A DNA stretch of 49,983 bases from Acidimicrobiaceae bacterium (GCA_002729765.1 PBYV01000013.1:1-49983), one strand, 5' to 3'. Positions 26,246 through 36,001 are shown, counted from the stretch's first letter. The notes: a model not told the origin generated them from the sequence alone. Numbers and translations: made by a program.

Positions 26246-27070
26246 TCATAAATTTATTGTTTCAAGATCAGATGGAAGAATAATTTCACCGTCAAAATGT
26301 TCAGAAGCCATTTGTATCCATTGGTCAATATCTTCTTGTGTTGCGGGCGCTGGCACACAATGGTTTAAAACAAGGGTTTTGACTCCTGCTTTCGTTGCTG
26401 TACGGGCTGCATCTTCAACTGTCGAGTGGTAATTAAGGACGTCTAAAAGGCGTTTTACTGGAAGTTGTTTGATCAGATCATCTCTTATGACGGTCTGTAC
26501 GTATACATCTGCACCTGAGCAAAGTTCATCTAAGCCCTCACATGGAACTGTGTCTCCTGCTAAAACAATCGAACTGCCTTCTGCTTCAATCCTGTATCCA
26601 ACCGTCGGGTGGACTGGCTTGTGTTCGGTAAGAGCTGCAGTGATTCGTACCTGTCCGTCATCTAAAACAACTCCTGCGACAGTCTCGGTTACCTCAAGCT
26701 GTGGTGGTGAATCCAGATCTGAATGATGCTCAATTCGATATCCAATATCGGGCTCAAGCATCTTGAGGGTGTTTTCAACGAAATTATCAGTGCCTTCTGG
26801 GCCAACTATCGGCAAAGATGGAGCCGGAAACCCCTGAATCCACCTAGTTGTAATGAAATCATTCACATCTGTTACATGGTCGCTATGCAAATGAGTGAGA
26901 AGAAGCCTCTCAATCGTTATAGGTGGAGCTCCGGCAGCTGCCAAACGCATTAGACAGCCTCTTCCACAGTCAATAAGAAAACTGCGATCTGCTACTTTTA
27001 CCAACTGTGAGGGGCCAGAACGATTAGGGTCTGGAAGCGGACTACCAGTGCCCGTCATAATTAATTCCAT
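26246..27070 (-). CDS. MBL-fold metal-dependent hydrolase (RNase Z-like/arylsulfatase-like)
   Basis: A 274-residue metallo-beta-lactamase-fold protein. TGTGSPLPDPNRSG opens the fold and THLHSDH (59-65) is the HxHxDH zinc motif; further ligands appear at VLAGDT and in VLNHCVP near the C-terminus. This layout fits the RNase Z-like group that also contains hydrolases of small esters. The true substrate cannot be read. It lies 4 bp after the SDR at 27075 in the same direction, so the two are probably one unit. Confidence 0.85.
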   Translation of the reverse strand: MELIMTGTGSPLPDPNRSGPSQLVKVADRSFLIDCGRGCLMRLAAAGAPPITIERLLLTHLHSDHVTDVNDFITTRWIQGFPAPSLPIVGPEGTDNFVENTLKMLEPDIGYRIEHHSDLDSPPQLEVTETVAGVVLDDGQVRITAALTEHKPVHPTVGYRIEAEGSSIVLAGDTVPCEGLDELCSGADVYVQTVIRDDLIKQLPVKRLLDVLNYHSTVEDAARTATKAGVKTLVLNHCVPAPATQEDIDQWIQMASEHFDGEIILPSDLETINL

Positions 27071-27074
27071 TTGA

Positions 27075-27845
27075 TCAACTCAGATTATTGAAACTGATAA
27101 GGCCACCACCGTCGAGAACTAAAGTTTGACCTGTCATCCATCCAGATGATTCGCTAGCAAGGTACAAAGCAGCTGATGCTATGTCCTGAGTCTCGCCCAG
27201 GCGTTTTAGAGGATAACTTTGAGCCACGACATCACCCTGTCCGCCTTCCCACAAGGCCTTTGCGAAATCTGTCTTGATTAAACCTGGTGCAATTGCGTTT
27301 ACTCGAACTCCCGGCGCAAGCTCCGCAGCTAATTGCATAGTTAAATGAATCAAAGCCGCTTTGGTTATGTCATAGGGACCAAGTATCGGATTAGTTGAAA
27401 GTCCTCCCACTGAGGAAATATTGACGATGTTCCCACCGTTTTCTTTCATCCACAAGTTCCAACATTTTTGACTCCACAGCAATGGCCCTGTGAGATTTAC
27501 TTCGATTGTTTTGTCCCAGCGAGGAACATCAACATCTATTGTCGGCCCAGCATATGGATTCGTCGCGGCATTGTTAATAAGAATATCCACGCTTCCGAAC
27601 GTCGAAAGTGTGGCTTGGACCGCACGTTCAATATCTTCGATACGACCAGCATTACCAGCCTCAAATGCTAAATCACCGCCAGTTTCTTCAGTAATTTCTT
27701 TTACAGCTTCCTCACATACCTCTGCCTTGCGGCTGGTAATCATTACTTTTGCTCCTGCTGAAGCAAATTCGGCTGCTATTGCCTTGCCGATACCTCGAGA
27801 ACCGCCTGTCACTATCGCTACTTTTCCGTTTAAATCTGTATCCAT
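27075..27845 (-). CDS. SDR family oxidoreductase
   Basis: A 256-residue classical SDR with TGGSRGIGK (13-21), NNAATNPY, the catalytic Ser in NISSVGG, and YDITKAAL (Tyr-x-x-x-Lys). The C-terminal MTGQTLVLDGGG is typical of the FabG-like/glucose-dehydrogenase-like branch. Likely NAD(P)H-dependent reduction or oxidation of an acyl-CoA or small alcohol. First gene of a leftward pair with the MBL-fold hydrolase. Confidence 0.9.
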   Translation of the reverse strand: MDTDLNGKVAIVTGGSRGIGKAIAAEFASAGAKVMITSRKAEVCEEAVKEITEETGGDLAFEAGNAGRIEDIERAVQATLSTFGSVDILINNAATNPYAGPTIDVDVPRWDKTIEVNLTGPLLWSQKCWNLWMKENGGNIVNISSVGGLSTNPILGPYDITKAALIHLTMQLAAELAPGVRVNAIAPGLIKTDFAKALWEGGQGDVVAQSYPLKRLGETQDIASAALYLASESSGWMTGQTLVLDGGGLISFNNLS

Positions 27846-27920
27846 GTGTCGACTTTATCTACTAAAAGATCTGATGGGCCGATCAGGCAAAAGAAGTGGA
27901 AACTCTGCAAAGATTAGGTC

Positions 27921-28949
27921 GTGGAGAATAAAAGAGATATTGAGTTGGTTCTCGAACCTGAAGATGAATACAACCATGAACCTGACGACGTTTCAAACTA
28001 CAACGAATCAATGTATTTCAATCTGATTGATCATTCTCAGAAAATCGGCGGTTGGTTCAGATTGGGTAATCGAGTTAATGAAAATTACGCAGAAATGACA
28101 TGTTGCATCTACATGCCGGATGGGCGTGTTGGTTTCATGTATAAGAAACCAGAAATTCAAACAAACGATGTTTTTGATGCTGGCGGTATGCGTTTCGAAG
28201 TAGTTGAACCTTTTAAAGAATTAAAACTTTCTTACGAAGGGAAAGTGTGCGTCTTAGACGAGCCAAATGATATGGCTGAACCTAAAAAAGCTTTTACTGA
28301 GAATCCCATGGTCGATACGAAAGTCGAACTCACATTCAATGGAATTTCCCCAATGTTTGGCGGGCGTCCAGTGGAAAAATCAACAGGAAAAGAACCTACT
28401 CAAAAAATGGAGGAATCTTTTTCAAAAGCCCACTATGAACAACACATATCCGGAAAAGGGACTGTAGAAGTTGGAGATGAACGTTTCGAATTAAATGGTT
28501 TAGGTCTACGAGACAAATCTTGGGGTGCCCGATATTGGCAGGCAATTGCCTGGTATCGCTGGTTGCCAATGGCTTTCAGCGACGATTTCGCGATGATGAT
28601 TTCATTGATCAGCAAGGATGGCATAACAGCCGCAAGCGGAGGAATGGTTCTTCACGATGACACTTACCATTTGATCAGGAGCGTGGAAATTGACTCTGTT
28701 TGGGATGATAATTGGTATCAGAAATCTCTAAAAGCACTTATATCTACAGACCACAGAGATTATGAAATAAATGGAGAAATTGAATCTCTGATACCACTCA
28801 GAAATCAAAGAAGCACCCCAGATGGCGAACAACTCCTTACGCGCATAACCGAAGGTCTTACGCGATATGAGTGTGATGGTATGACCGGATGGGGAATGTC
28901 TGAATATCTGGATCAGATTGTCGATGGGATTCCTATAGGAGCTGTATAA
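27921..28949 (+). CDS. DUF7064/AttH-CrtC-like lipocalin-fold protein
   Basis: A 342-residue protein starting with GTG. The C-terminal half contains GLGLRDKSWGARYWQAIAWYRW, the R(D/H)xSWG pattern found in hydroxyneurosporene-synthase-like (CrtC/AttH) and DUF7064 proteins. No signal peptide or membrane segment is present. Such proteins occur near acyl-CoA and terpenoid-metabolism genes, but their activity is mostly unknown. The next gene (3-methyladenine glycosylase) starts 4 bp later. I recognise the fold pattern only, not a reaction. Confidence 0.65.
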   Translation: MENKRDIELVLEPEDEYNHEPDDVSNYNESMYFNLIDHSQKIGGWFRLGNRVNENYAEMTCCIYMPDGRVGFMYKKPEIQTNDVFDAGGMRFEVVEPFKELKLSYEGKVCVLDEPNDMAEPKKAFTENPMVDTKVELTFNGISPMFGGRPVEKSTGKEPTQKMEESFSKAHYEQHISGKGTVEVGDERFELNGLGLRDKSWGARYWQAIAWYRWLPMAFSDDFAMMISLISKDGITAASGGMVLHDDTYHLIRSVEIDSVWDDNWYQKSLKALISTDHRDYEINGEIESLIPLRNQRSTPDGEQLLTRITEGLTRYECDGMTGWGMSEYLDQIVDGIPIGAV

Positions 28950-28953
28950 GTCT

Positions 28954-29565
28954 TTGAGCGGAAAAAGATCAGATGCCGAAAATGTCGTTCGATGCAATTG
29001 GGTGGGTCAACACGAAGATTACAAGGCCTACCATGACGACGAATGGGGTCGACCAATAATCGGTGATAGCGACCTATTCGAAAGAATCTGTCTTGAAGGA
29101 TTTCAAGCAGGTTTGTCATGGCTGACAATATTACGAAAAAGAGAATCTTTCCGATCTGCTTTTGAAACTTTTGAACCTTCAAAAGTTGCTGAGTTCGGCC
29201 AAAAAAAGGTCGAATCTCTGATGAATAACGTTCAAATAATTCGCAACAGGGCAAAAATTTTGTCCACTATAAACAATGCTCAGTGTGCTTTAAAAATGAT
29301 TGACGAATATGGATCACTTGCAAATTTTCTTTGGTCTTTTGAACCGTCTTCAAAAAAGTACAAAAATGTGAACTCTGTTCCTTCTCAAACTGATGATTCA
29401 AAAAAGTTAAGTGATGATTTGAAAAAAAAGGGTTGGAGTTTTGTTGGCCCCACAACCATCTATGCATTCATGCAGGCCGTGGGAATGGTAAACGATCACA
29501 TAACGAGTTGTTGGGTTTTTGAAGATGTAGAAAAAGAGAGGCGAAAACTTTCTCGTCCGATTTAA
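28954..29565 (+). CDS. tag: DNA-3-methyladenine glycosylase I
   Basis: A 203-residue base-excision repair enzyme that removes N3-methyladenine from alkylated DNA. Cys14 and His27 (RCNWVG, YHDDEWG) with the later NDHITSC give the zinc-binding set of the family, and ICLEGFQAGLSW (45-56) carries the catalytic Glu48. The start is TTG at 28954, with GGAG about 12 nt upstream; no ATG is available before the conserved Cys. It ends 8 bp before the convergent polyprenyl synthase gene. Confidence 0.95.
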   Translation: MSGKRSDAENVVRCNWVGQHEDYKAYHDDEWGRPIIGDSDLFERICLEGFQAGLSWLTILRKRESFRSAFETFEPSKVAEFGQKKVESLMNNVQIIRNRAKILSTINNAQCALKMIDEYGSLANFLWSFEPSSKKYKNVNSVPSQTDDSKKLSDDLKKKGWSFVGPTTIYAFMQAVGMVNDHITSCWVFEDVEKERRKLSRPI

Positions 29566-29573
29566 AACTGATG

Positions 29574-30584
29574 TTATGAGTCCCTATTGACAACAAAATG
29601 AGCAATTTCTTCCAATTCACAAAATGTTTCTCTTCTAATATCTGCGTTATTAAGAAATTCAATTGCTCTTTTGAGATGTTTATCTGCTTCCTCAAGAGTA
29701 GCTTCACGCCCTCCCGCATTTTCTATTAAAGAGGAAGCATAGGAAACTTCTTCCTCACTGAGTTCTCCGGCAATATTAAAAACATCTAAAAGCTTTTCTG
29801 ATTCTGAAGTCTTCGCAGAAAGAACAATGGAAACCGGCATAGATTTCTTCCTTTCTCGAAGATCGTTACCAACTGGCTTACCTGTAACTTCTGGATTCCC
29901 CCAAATGCCGAGTACATCATCCACTGCTTGATAAGCAAGTCCTAATTCATATCCAAAAACTTCGAGAGAGTTACAAGTGTCTTCATTAGCTCCACTCAAA
30001 ACCGCTCCCACGGAAGACGCATAACCTAATAAGGCTCCAGTCTTAGCTGCTTCCATTTTTAAACATTCTTCGAAACTAACAATCGGTAAATCATCAAAAG
30101 TCATATCTGATGCTTGTCCTGAAATCATCGTCGTAGTCGCATCCACTAACCGTCTGGCAGCCTGCACACGTTCTGAGGAGTCTTCCTCTAACAGAACTTG
30201 AAAAGCCAGGGTATGTAAAGCATCACCCGCTATCAAAGCATCCTCAACAGTGAATGCAGTCCATGCACTAGGCCTGTGTCTACGTTCTGTATCGCCATCA
30301 ATAATGTCGTCATGAATTAATGAAAAATTGTGAATCATCTCCACAGCGACCGCTCCTGGTATGGCCAATTCAGGATCTCCGCCCACTGCCTCAGAAGATA
30401 GAATCGCAAGTGCAGGACGCAACCGTTTCCCTGCATCTTTAGGGGTTTCAAATCCTTGAATTGTTTTCCATCCAAAGTGATATTCAATTACAGGTAACAA
30501 ATCGTCTGAAAGTTTTTCCACCGACTTCATTAATTCAGGTTCGATTAACTTCATGACCCTATTCAGGGCTTGTGGACTTTCCAT
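29574..30584 (-). CDS. polyprenyl diphosphate synthase (GGPP synthase-type)
   Basis: A 336-residue trans-prenyltransferase. The first aspartate motif is DDIID (92-96) in LIHDDIIDGDTERRHRPS, and the second is DDVLG (222-226) followed by IWGNPEVTGKPVGNDLR, a form common in Actinobacteria. It condenses isopentenyl diphosphate onto allylic diphosphates; the chain length cannot be assigned with confidence. It lies 3 bp after the omega-amidase gene in the same direction. Confidence 0.93.
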   Translation of the reverse strand: MESPQALNRVMKLIEPELMKSVEKLSDDLLPVIEYHFGWKTIQGFETPKDAGKRLRPALAILSSEAVGGDPELAIPGAVAVEMIHNFSLIHDDIIDGDTERRHRPSAWTAFTVEDALIAGDALHTLAFQVLLEEDSSERVQAARRLVDATTTMISGQASDMTFDDLPIVSFEECLKMEAAKTGALLGYASSVGAVLSGANEDTCNSLEVFGYELGLAYQAVDDVLGIWGNPEVTGKPVGNDLRERKKSMPVSIVLSAKTSESEKLLDVFNIAGELSEEEVSYASSLIENAGGREATLEEADKHLKRAIEFLNNADIRRETFCELEEIAHFVVNRDS

Positions 30585-30587
30585 GAC

Positions 30588-31358
30588 TTATTTACTTCGA
30601 TCATTGATGAAGGGAAAAGTTTCTCGTACTTCCGAAACTCTTTCTGGCTCAATATCTGCTACCAATATTTCCTCACCGCCTGAAGAAGCTTCTTTTAGTA
30701 CTTCTCCCAAGGGATCAATAATTGCTGAGTCTCCTTGATAGAACAAACCATCTCCTTCGCCAACTCTATTAACACCCACTACATATGCCTGATTTTCAAT
30801 AGCGCGAGAACGCAGCAGTGCCTTCCAGTGATTACTCCTAGTCGAAGGCCAATTCGCAACCACTAAATACAAATCAGTGTTTGGAGCTAAGTCCCAAAAA
30901 GCGTCTGCAAATCTCAAGTCATAACATATGAATAAACTCGTCCGTACTCCCAACAGATCTATTGTCACAAATTGACTACCAGCTCGATAATTTTCATGTT
31001 CACCGGCAAAAGTAAATGGGAAAACTTTGTCATATTTATATGACTCTCCCGAAGGGCCCTTAACTAAAAAACGGTTTACAGGAAGTTCATCTTCTTGATC
31101 TTTTGTTGGAACAGACGCAGCCATCCACAAATTATTAATCTCTGCTTGCTCGCTAAGAAAAGTTTCACTTTCCCCTTCAGATTTTTCTGCAATTTTTTCA
31201 GATGCCATAGAGAATCCGGTTGAGTACATTTCAGAAAGGACCACCAACTCTGCTCCGTCCTCTGCCGCCTGAGCAACCATGGGAGTTAAATTCTCATGAT
31301 TTGCAGAAGGGTTTTCCCAAATAACATCATGTTGTATCGCAGCTATTTTCATTTTCAA
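30588..31358 (-). CDS. carbon-nitrogen hydrolase, probable omega-amidase
   Basis: A 256-residue nitrilase-superfamily enzyme with the full triad: Glu43 (LSEMYSTGFS), Lys111 (YDKVFPF) and Cys145 (FICYDLRF). The MYSTGFS and DLRFADAFW patterns resemble omega-amidases (Nit2/YafV), which hydrolyse 2-oxoglutaramate or 2-oxosuccinamate. It overlaps the upstream aminotransferase gene by 4 nt; such pairs run the glutamine transaminase-omega-amidase route, often in methionine salvage. Confidence 0.9.
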   Translation of the reverse strand: MKMKIAAIQHDVIWENPSANHENLTPMVAQAAEDGAELVVLSEMYSTGFSMASEKIAEKSEGESETFLSEQAEINNLWMAASVPTKDQEDELPVNRFLVKGPSGESYKYDKVFPFTFAGEHENYRAGSQFVTIDLLGVRTSLFICYDLRFADAFWDLAPNTDLYLVVANWPSTRSNHWKALLRSRAIENQAYVVGVNRVGEGDGLFYQGDSAIIDPLGEVLKEASSGGEEILVADIEPERVSEVRETFPFINDRSK

Positions 31359-32527
31359 GCCTTTAAAGAGAGCAGTTTCTCAACTGCACGATCCAAGACC
31401 TCAGGTTTCTTGCAATAGGCAAATCTTACAAGTGGTTTTCCTATGGTCTTGTTGTCATAGAAAACCTCATTAGGTACTGCAACAACCCCACACCGATTAG
31501 GCAAATCCCAACAAAATTCAATGCCATCTTCATCACCTAAAGGTCTAATATCAACAGTTGCGTAATATGTTCCCGATGGTCTAAAAACCTCAAATCCGGC
31601 CTTTTCTAAACCTTCACAGAGGATGTCGCGCTTGTTTGCCATATCAAGTGCAAGATTCATATAGTAATTTTCGTCTAACTTTAAAGCTTCTGCAATTGCA
31701 TGTTGAAAAGGTGCTCCATTTACGTAAGTCAAGAATTGTTTTGCAATTCGAACTGCAGCTAAAAGTTCGGAAGGACCATGAGCCCAGCCGATCTTCCAAC
31801 CAGTAAAGCCAAATGTTTTCGCCGCCGAAGAAATTGTAAGAGTTCGGTCACTCATATCCGGAAGAGTCGAAATAGGTATGTGAGATTGTCCATCAAAAAC
31901 CAAATGCTCATAAACTTCGTCAGTTATAACTAGAAGATCTTTCTCAACAGCTAGTTTTGCTATTTGAGAAAGTTCCTGATGATTGAAAACTTTTCCTGTT
32001 GGATTATGAGGAGAATTTAGAAGAATCAATCTTGTGTTTGAATTAACTTTCGACGCAAGCTCTTCATAGTCAAATGAATAGTCTGGAGTTTTAAGAGTTA
32101 CTACACGACGCTTACCACCAGCCATTGCAATAGCCGCAGCATAAACATCAAAATAGGGCTCAAAAGTAATTACTTCTTGTCCTGGTTCCACCAAAGCAAT
32201 TAAAGACGCTGCTAAAGCTTCTGAAGCTCCAGCAGTAATCAATACTTCAGTATCTGGATCGACTTCTATCCCATAGAACCTCTTTTGATGCTCTGAAACA
32301 GCAACCCTTAAAGATTCAATTCCCAGTCCAGGTGGATATTGATTATGCCCATCTTTAATTGCTTTAATTGCAGCTTCCGCCACTTGGTTAGGTCCATCAG
32401 TATCAGGGAAACCTTGTCCCAGATTTATTGAATCTGTTCGAACAGCTAAAGCTGACATCTCTGCGAAAATAGTAGTTCCAAAGTCTTGCAACCTTTCCGC
32501 CAAATACGGATTTTTTGCCATCATCAC
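31355..32527 (-). CDS. class I PLP aminotransferase (glutamine/kynurenine-type)
   Basis: A 390-residue fold-type I aminotransferase. INLGQGFPD near residue 34, NSPHNPTGK (171-179) and SSAAKTFGFTGWKIGW with the PLP Lys237 are conserved; the pattern fits the YbdL/glutamine transaminase K/kynurenine aminotransferase branch. The upstream codon is GTG at 32527, but ATG at 32524 or 32521 is at least as likely. It couples by a 4-nt overlap to the omega-amidase, suggesting glutamine as amino donor. A kynureninase lies 5 kb away, so a kynurenine role is an alternative. Confidence 0.9.
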   Translation of the reverse strand: MMMAKNPYLAERLQDFGTTIFAEMSALAVRTDSINLGQGFPDTDGPNQVAEAAIKAIKDGHNQYPPGLGIESLRVAVSEHQKRFYGIEVDPDTEVLITAGASEALAASLIALVEPGQEVITFEPYFDVYAAAIAMAGGKRRVVTLKTPDYSFDYEELASKVNSNTRLILLNSPHNPTGKVFNHQELSQIAKLAVEKDLLVITDEVYEHLVFDGQSHIPISTLPDMSDRTLTISSAAKTFGFTGWKIGWAHGPSELLAAVRIAKQFLTYVNGAPFQHAIAEALKLDENYYMNLALDMANKRDILCEGLEKAGFEVFRPSGTYYATVDIRPLGDEDGIEFCWDLPNRCGVVAVPNEVFYDNKTIGKPLVRFAYCKKPEVLDRAVEKLLSLKA

Positions 32528-32540
32528 TTTTTAGACCAGT

Positions 32541-34847
32541 TCAATCTCTTAATCCTGATTTATCTGAAATAGCAGACCAAATCCTCTGTGGCGTTAAAGG
32601 CATATCTAGATGATCAATGTCAAGATACGAGATTGCATCTATCACAGCGTTTTGAGTAGCAGCAGTTGAGCCAATAGTTCCAGACTCTCCAATGCCTTTT
32701 GCTCCTATAGAATTGAGCGGAGTGGGAGTTTCTATTGATATGCGATCGAAACTAGGGACCTCCATAGCTGATATTGCTGTGTAATCCATCAGATTCGCTG
32801 TTTGAGGATTTCCATCATTGTCATATGAAATTTCCTCTAAAAGAGCTTGAGCTACTCCCTGCGCTAACCCACCGTGAACTTGACCAGTTGCTAACAACGG
32901 ATTGACTATTTTCCCGGCATCATCAACTGCAACGATCTTTTTTATTTTTGCTTCTCCAGTTTCAATATCTACTTCTGCTATAACAATGTGAGCACCAAAT
33001 GGAAATGTTGCGCCTTCCTGTAAAAAATCAGACTTCCCTGTTAATTGTTTTTGATCTATTTTAGGATTTGAAGCTAACTCGCTCCATGAAACTGATACTG
33101 CAGGTGTTCCGACTACATGAAAATTACCAGATTCTTTATTCAGAACAATGTCTTCCTCTGATGCCTCTAAAAGATCTGCTACGACTTTACGGGCAGCGTC
33201 AACCAGTTTTTCAGATGCATCAGCCATAGAGGACCCTGAAACCTGAACTGATCTTGAACCTCCTGTCATCTCACCAGATGGAACCACATCAGTATCTCCA
33301 TAAATTACCTCTACTTTTTCCATAGGCACACCAAGACGATCAGCGACAAGCATTGCCCACGTAGTTACATGCCCTGTTCCAATTGGGGTACTTCCTGTTG
33401 TGGCTTGAAAGGTTCCATCATCTTTCAGTTCAACTAGACCAAATTCGCTGCCCCCTCCGCCAGCGGTGACTTCCACGTATGTGGATATACCAATTCCTAA
33501 CTGCAATCTTTCGTTTTCTTCACGTCTACGACTTTGTTCGCTTCTAAGAGCTTCGTAATCAATAGCGTTGAGAGCTTCGTCTAAAGCTTTTTCATAATCA
33601 CCTGAGTCGTAAATAGTTCCCGTTGCGTTTTTAAATGGAAATTCATCAGGACTGGGGAAATTTAGCCTTCGCACTTCAGCTGGATCCATTGATATTTTCC
33701 TTGCAAATAGATCAACGGTTCTTTCAATTACTGAAGTGGCTTCTGGGCGTCCCGCCCCCCGATATGCACAAACTGGAGCTGTTGTCGTAGCGACAGAACG
33801 TGAGGAAAATTCAACATTTGGAATTCTGTATACCCCACTTGCCATCATTAGGGTAGAGCCAGGTAGAACGGCTCCCCATTTAGGATAAGCACCGCTGTCT
33901 TGAATAACCTCGAGGCAGTAATGGGTAATTTCACCATTAAGGTTTCCCCCCATTTTCACTTTTTGTTTTTGCGCTCTCCCATGAGCAAAACCAGTTAAAT
34001 TTTCTGTTCTACTTTCCATCCAACGGACAGGTTTTTCATGCATTCGAGATAAATGGGCAATAATTATTTCCTCTTCTGAGGCAAGTCCTTTAGCTCCAAA
34101 ACCGCCTCCTATATCAGCAATAATTACCCTTATATCTTTTGTTTCCATTTCAAGTGCTTGAGCAACTGAATCTCGATAGTCATGCGCTCCTTGATTGCTT
34201 GCCCAGCATGTGAGTCGACCATTTTCAAAAGATGCAAGTGTGACTCTCGGTTCAATAGAAACAGCTGCGACTTTAGAGTTGATGATCTCTGCTTCTACCA
34301 CGACTTCGCAGTCAGAAAAATCTATTGGCTTTCTTCTGGGTATCTCTGTAACTATATTGCTGTCTAAATTTGGGAAAAGTAAGACTTCACCTGCGGCTGC
34401 TTCTTCAAGATCGACCAATGCTGGTAAAGGTTCTATATCTACCCATATATTCTCGGCGGCATCTGCTGCTAAATACTCGTTTTCTGCCAGAACGACCGCT
34501 ACTGGTTCTCCAACGAAACGTACCCTTTCACGCGCAAGATATGGTCTTGTCATTTCGGGTTCATAAGCGTTCAATATGACATCTCTGTCAGCCAAATTCA
34601 GATTTTCAGCGGTATAAATCGCAAAAACTCCGGGCATCTTTATAGCTTCGTTTGTTTCCACTGAAATTATTTCACCATGCGAAACATTTGACCTTACGAA
34701 ATGCGCGTGTAAAGCACCTTCCATTGGAACATTTGCTACATATCCACCTTTACCAAGTAGAAGATTTAAGTCTTCACGACGTGGAACCGCATTTCCCAGT
34801 AAAGACGTTCCTCCGGTACCATGTTCGTCTGATCCTTTGCTGCTCAT
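32541..34847 (-). CDS. molybdenum hydroxylase large subunit (xanthine dehydrogenase/CoxL form II-like)
   Basis: A 768-residue molybdopterin-cytosine-dinucleotide protein. IGGGFGAKG (246-254), AYRGAGRPEA (361-370) and KGIGESGT with the catalytic Glu721 are the family marks. The AYRGAGR loop is the form II type, not the AYxCSFR of true CO dehydrogenase, so it probably hydroxylates an aromatic or heterocyclic substrate. The FAD and 2Fe-2S subunits normally encoded beside it are missing from the window. It follows an acyl-CoA dehydrogenase with a 4-nt overlap. A molybdate transporter operon lies 11 kb away. Confidence 0.92.
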   Translation of the reverse strand: MSSKGSDEHGTGGTSLLGNAVPRREDLNLLLGKGGYVANVPMEGALHAHFVRSNVSHGEIISVETNEAIKMPGVFAIYTAENLNLADRDVILNAYEPEMTRPYLARERVRFVGEPVAVVLAENEYLAADAAENIWVDIEPLPALVDLEEAAAGEVLLFPNLDSNIVTEIPRRKPIDFSDCEVVVEAEIINSKVAAVSIEPRVTLASFENGRLTCWASNQGAHDYRDSVAQALEMETKDIRVIIADIGGGFGAKGLASEEEIIIAHLSRMHEKPVRWMESRTENLTGFAHGRAQKQKVKMGGNLNGEITHYCLEVIQDSGAYPKWGAVLPGSTLMMASGVYRIPNVEFSSRSVATTTAPVCAYRGAGRPEATSVIERTVDLFARKISMDPAEVRRLNFPSPDEFPFKNATGTIYDSGDYEKALDEALNAIDYEALRSEQSRRREENERLQLGIGISTYVEVTAGGGGSEFGLVELKDDGTFQATTGSTPIGTGHVTTWAMLVADRLGVPMEKVEVIYGDTDVVPSGEMTGGSRSVQVSGSSMADASEKLVDAARKVVADLLEASEEDIVLNKESGNFHVVGTPAVSVSWSELASNPKIDQKQLTGKSDFLQEGATFPFGAHIVIAEVDIETGEAKIKKIVAVDDAGKIVNPLLATGQVHGGLAQGVAQALLEEISYDNDGNPQTANLMDYTAISAMEVPSFDRISIETPTPLNSIGAKGIGESGTIGSTAATQNAVIDAISYLDIDHLDMPLTPQRIWSAISDKSGLRD

Positions 34848-36001
34848 TCAGCTGGGTACCTTTCAAGAAGTTTTCTAGCGATAACCATTTTCTGGATCTC
34901 GCTTGTCCCTTCACCAATAATCATTAACGGAGTGTCTCGCAGATAGCGCTCTACTGGAAACTCTGTTGTGTATCCATTACCTCCATGAATTCTCATGGAA
35001 GACATGGCAATCTCAAAAGCTGCTTCAGAAGCAAAAAACTTCGCCATCCCTGCTTCCATATCAACCCTCTCTCCGGCATCTGCACGCCTCGCCGCATCAA
35101 AGGTCATCAAGCGAGATGCTTGAAGTTTTGTTGCCATCTCAGCCAGCATGAATTGGACAGCTTGATGCTCAAAAATTGGTCGACCAAAGGTTTCGCGTTG
35201 TTGAGCGTATTTCATTGCTGAGTCAAAGGCTGCTTGTGCTACTCCAACAGCTCTTGCAGCTATATTTATTCTTCCTAACTCCAAAGCTGAAAGTGCATAT
35301 CTTCTACCGTTTCCTATACCTTCCTCGCCTCCTAATACATTCGCAGAAGGAACACGATGATCCACGTAAGACATTTCAACTGTTTCTAATCCTCGGTATC
35401 CAAGTTTGTCTATTTTTTTTGAAACGTGGATTCCTTCAAAATTTTCTCCAGGTTCTTTTTCAACCAGAAAACAAGTAATTCGATCATCTGGAGTTCTCGC
35501 TAAAAGCATTACTAGAGATGAGCGCGTTCCATTCGTAACCCACATTTTTGTACCATTAATGACCCATTCGTCTCCATCTTTTTCAGCTTTGCAACGAAGT
35601 GCTCCTGTGTCGCTGCCAGCATCAGGTTCTGATAGAGAAAACGCCGCTCGGAAAGAACCATCACACATTCGAGGTAAGAAGTTTTCTTTCTGCTCTTCCG
35701 TTCCAAATCTGTTGATCATGGTCACGCCTATTTTGTGTGTATTCAGAATTCCAGCAAGAGACATGAAGCCACGTGATAATTCTTCAACTATTCGAGCATA
35801 AGTTGTGATGTCTATCCCGAGACCACCATACTTTTCATCGATTGTGGAACCAAAAAGTCCAAAATCGCACATTTGTTCAAACATCTCTTGAGGAAACTCG
35901 TCGTTAAGTTCGAATTCAGCAACATTTGGGATCACGTCACGATCAACCCAGTCTTTTATCGTTGAAACAAGTTCATCAGCTAGTGCTTGATCTGTAGCCA
36001 T
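34844..36001 (-). CDS. acyl-CoA dehydrogenase
   Basis: A 385-residue flavoenzyme. AFSLSEPDAGSD (135-146) contacts FAD, WVINGTKMWVTNG lies in the beta domain, and IIGEGTSEIQ near the C-terminus holds the usual catalytic Glu. It introduces a trans-2 double bond into an acyl-CoA and passes electrons to ETF. Chain specificity is unknown. It is the first gene of a leftward unit with the molybdenum hydroxylase (4-nt overlap), suggesting both act on one compound or its CoA ester. Confidence 0.93.
   Translation of the reverse strand: MATDQALADELVSTIKDWVDRDVIPNVAEFELNDEFPQEMFEQMCDFGLFGSTIDEKYGGLGIDITTYARIVEELSRGFMSLAGILNTHKIGVTMINRFGTEEQKENFLPRMCDGSFRAAFSLSEPDAGSDTGALRCKAEKDGDEWVINGTKMWVTNGTRSSLVMLLARTPDDRITCFLVEKEPGENFEGIHVSKKIDKLGYRGLETVEMSYVDHRVPSANVLGGEEGIGNGRRYALSALELGRINIAARAVGVAQAAFDSAMKYAQQRETFGRPIFEHQAVQFMLAEMATKLQASRLMTFDAARRADAGERVDMEAGMAKFFASEAAFEIAMSSMRIHGGNGYTTEFPVERYLRDTPLMIIGEGTSEIQKMVIARKLLERYPAE

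Noticed and set aside
27490-28026. 178-codon plus-strand frame
   Set aside because: It is antisense to the SDR gene and runs out of frame into the next gene; no domain or ribosome site.
32541-34847. Carbon monoxide dehydrogenase large subunit
   Set aside because: The active-site loop is AYRGAGR, not the AYxCSFR of true CO dehydrogenases, and partner subunits are absent.
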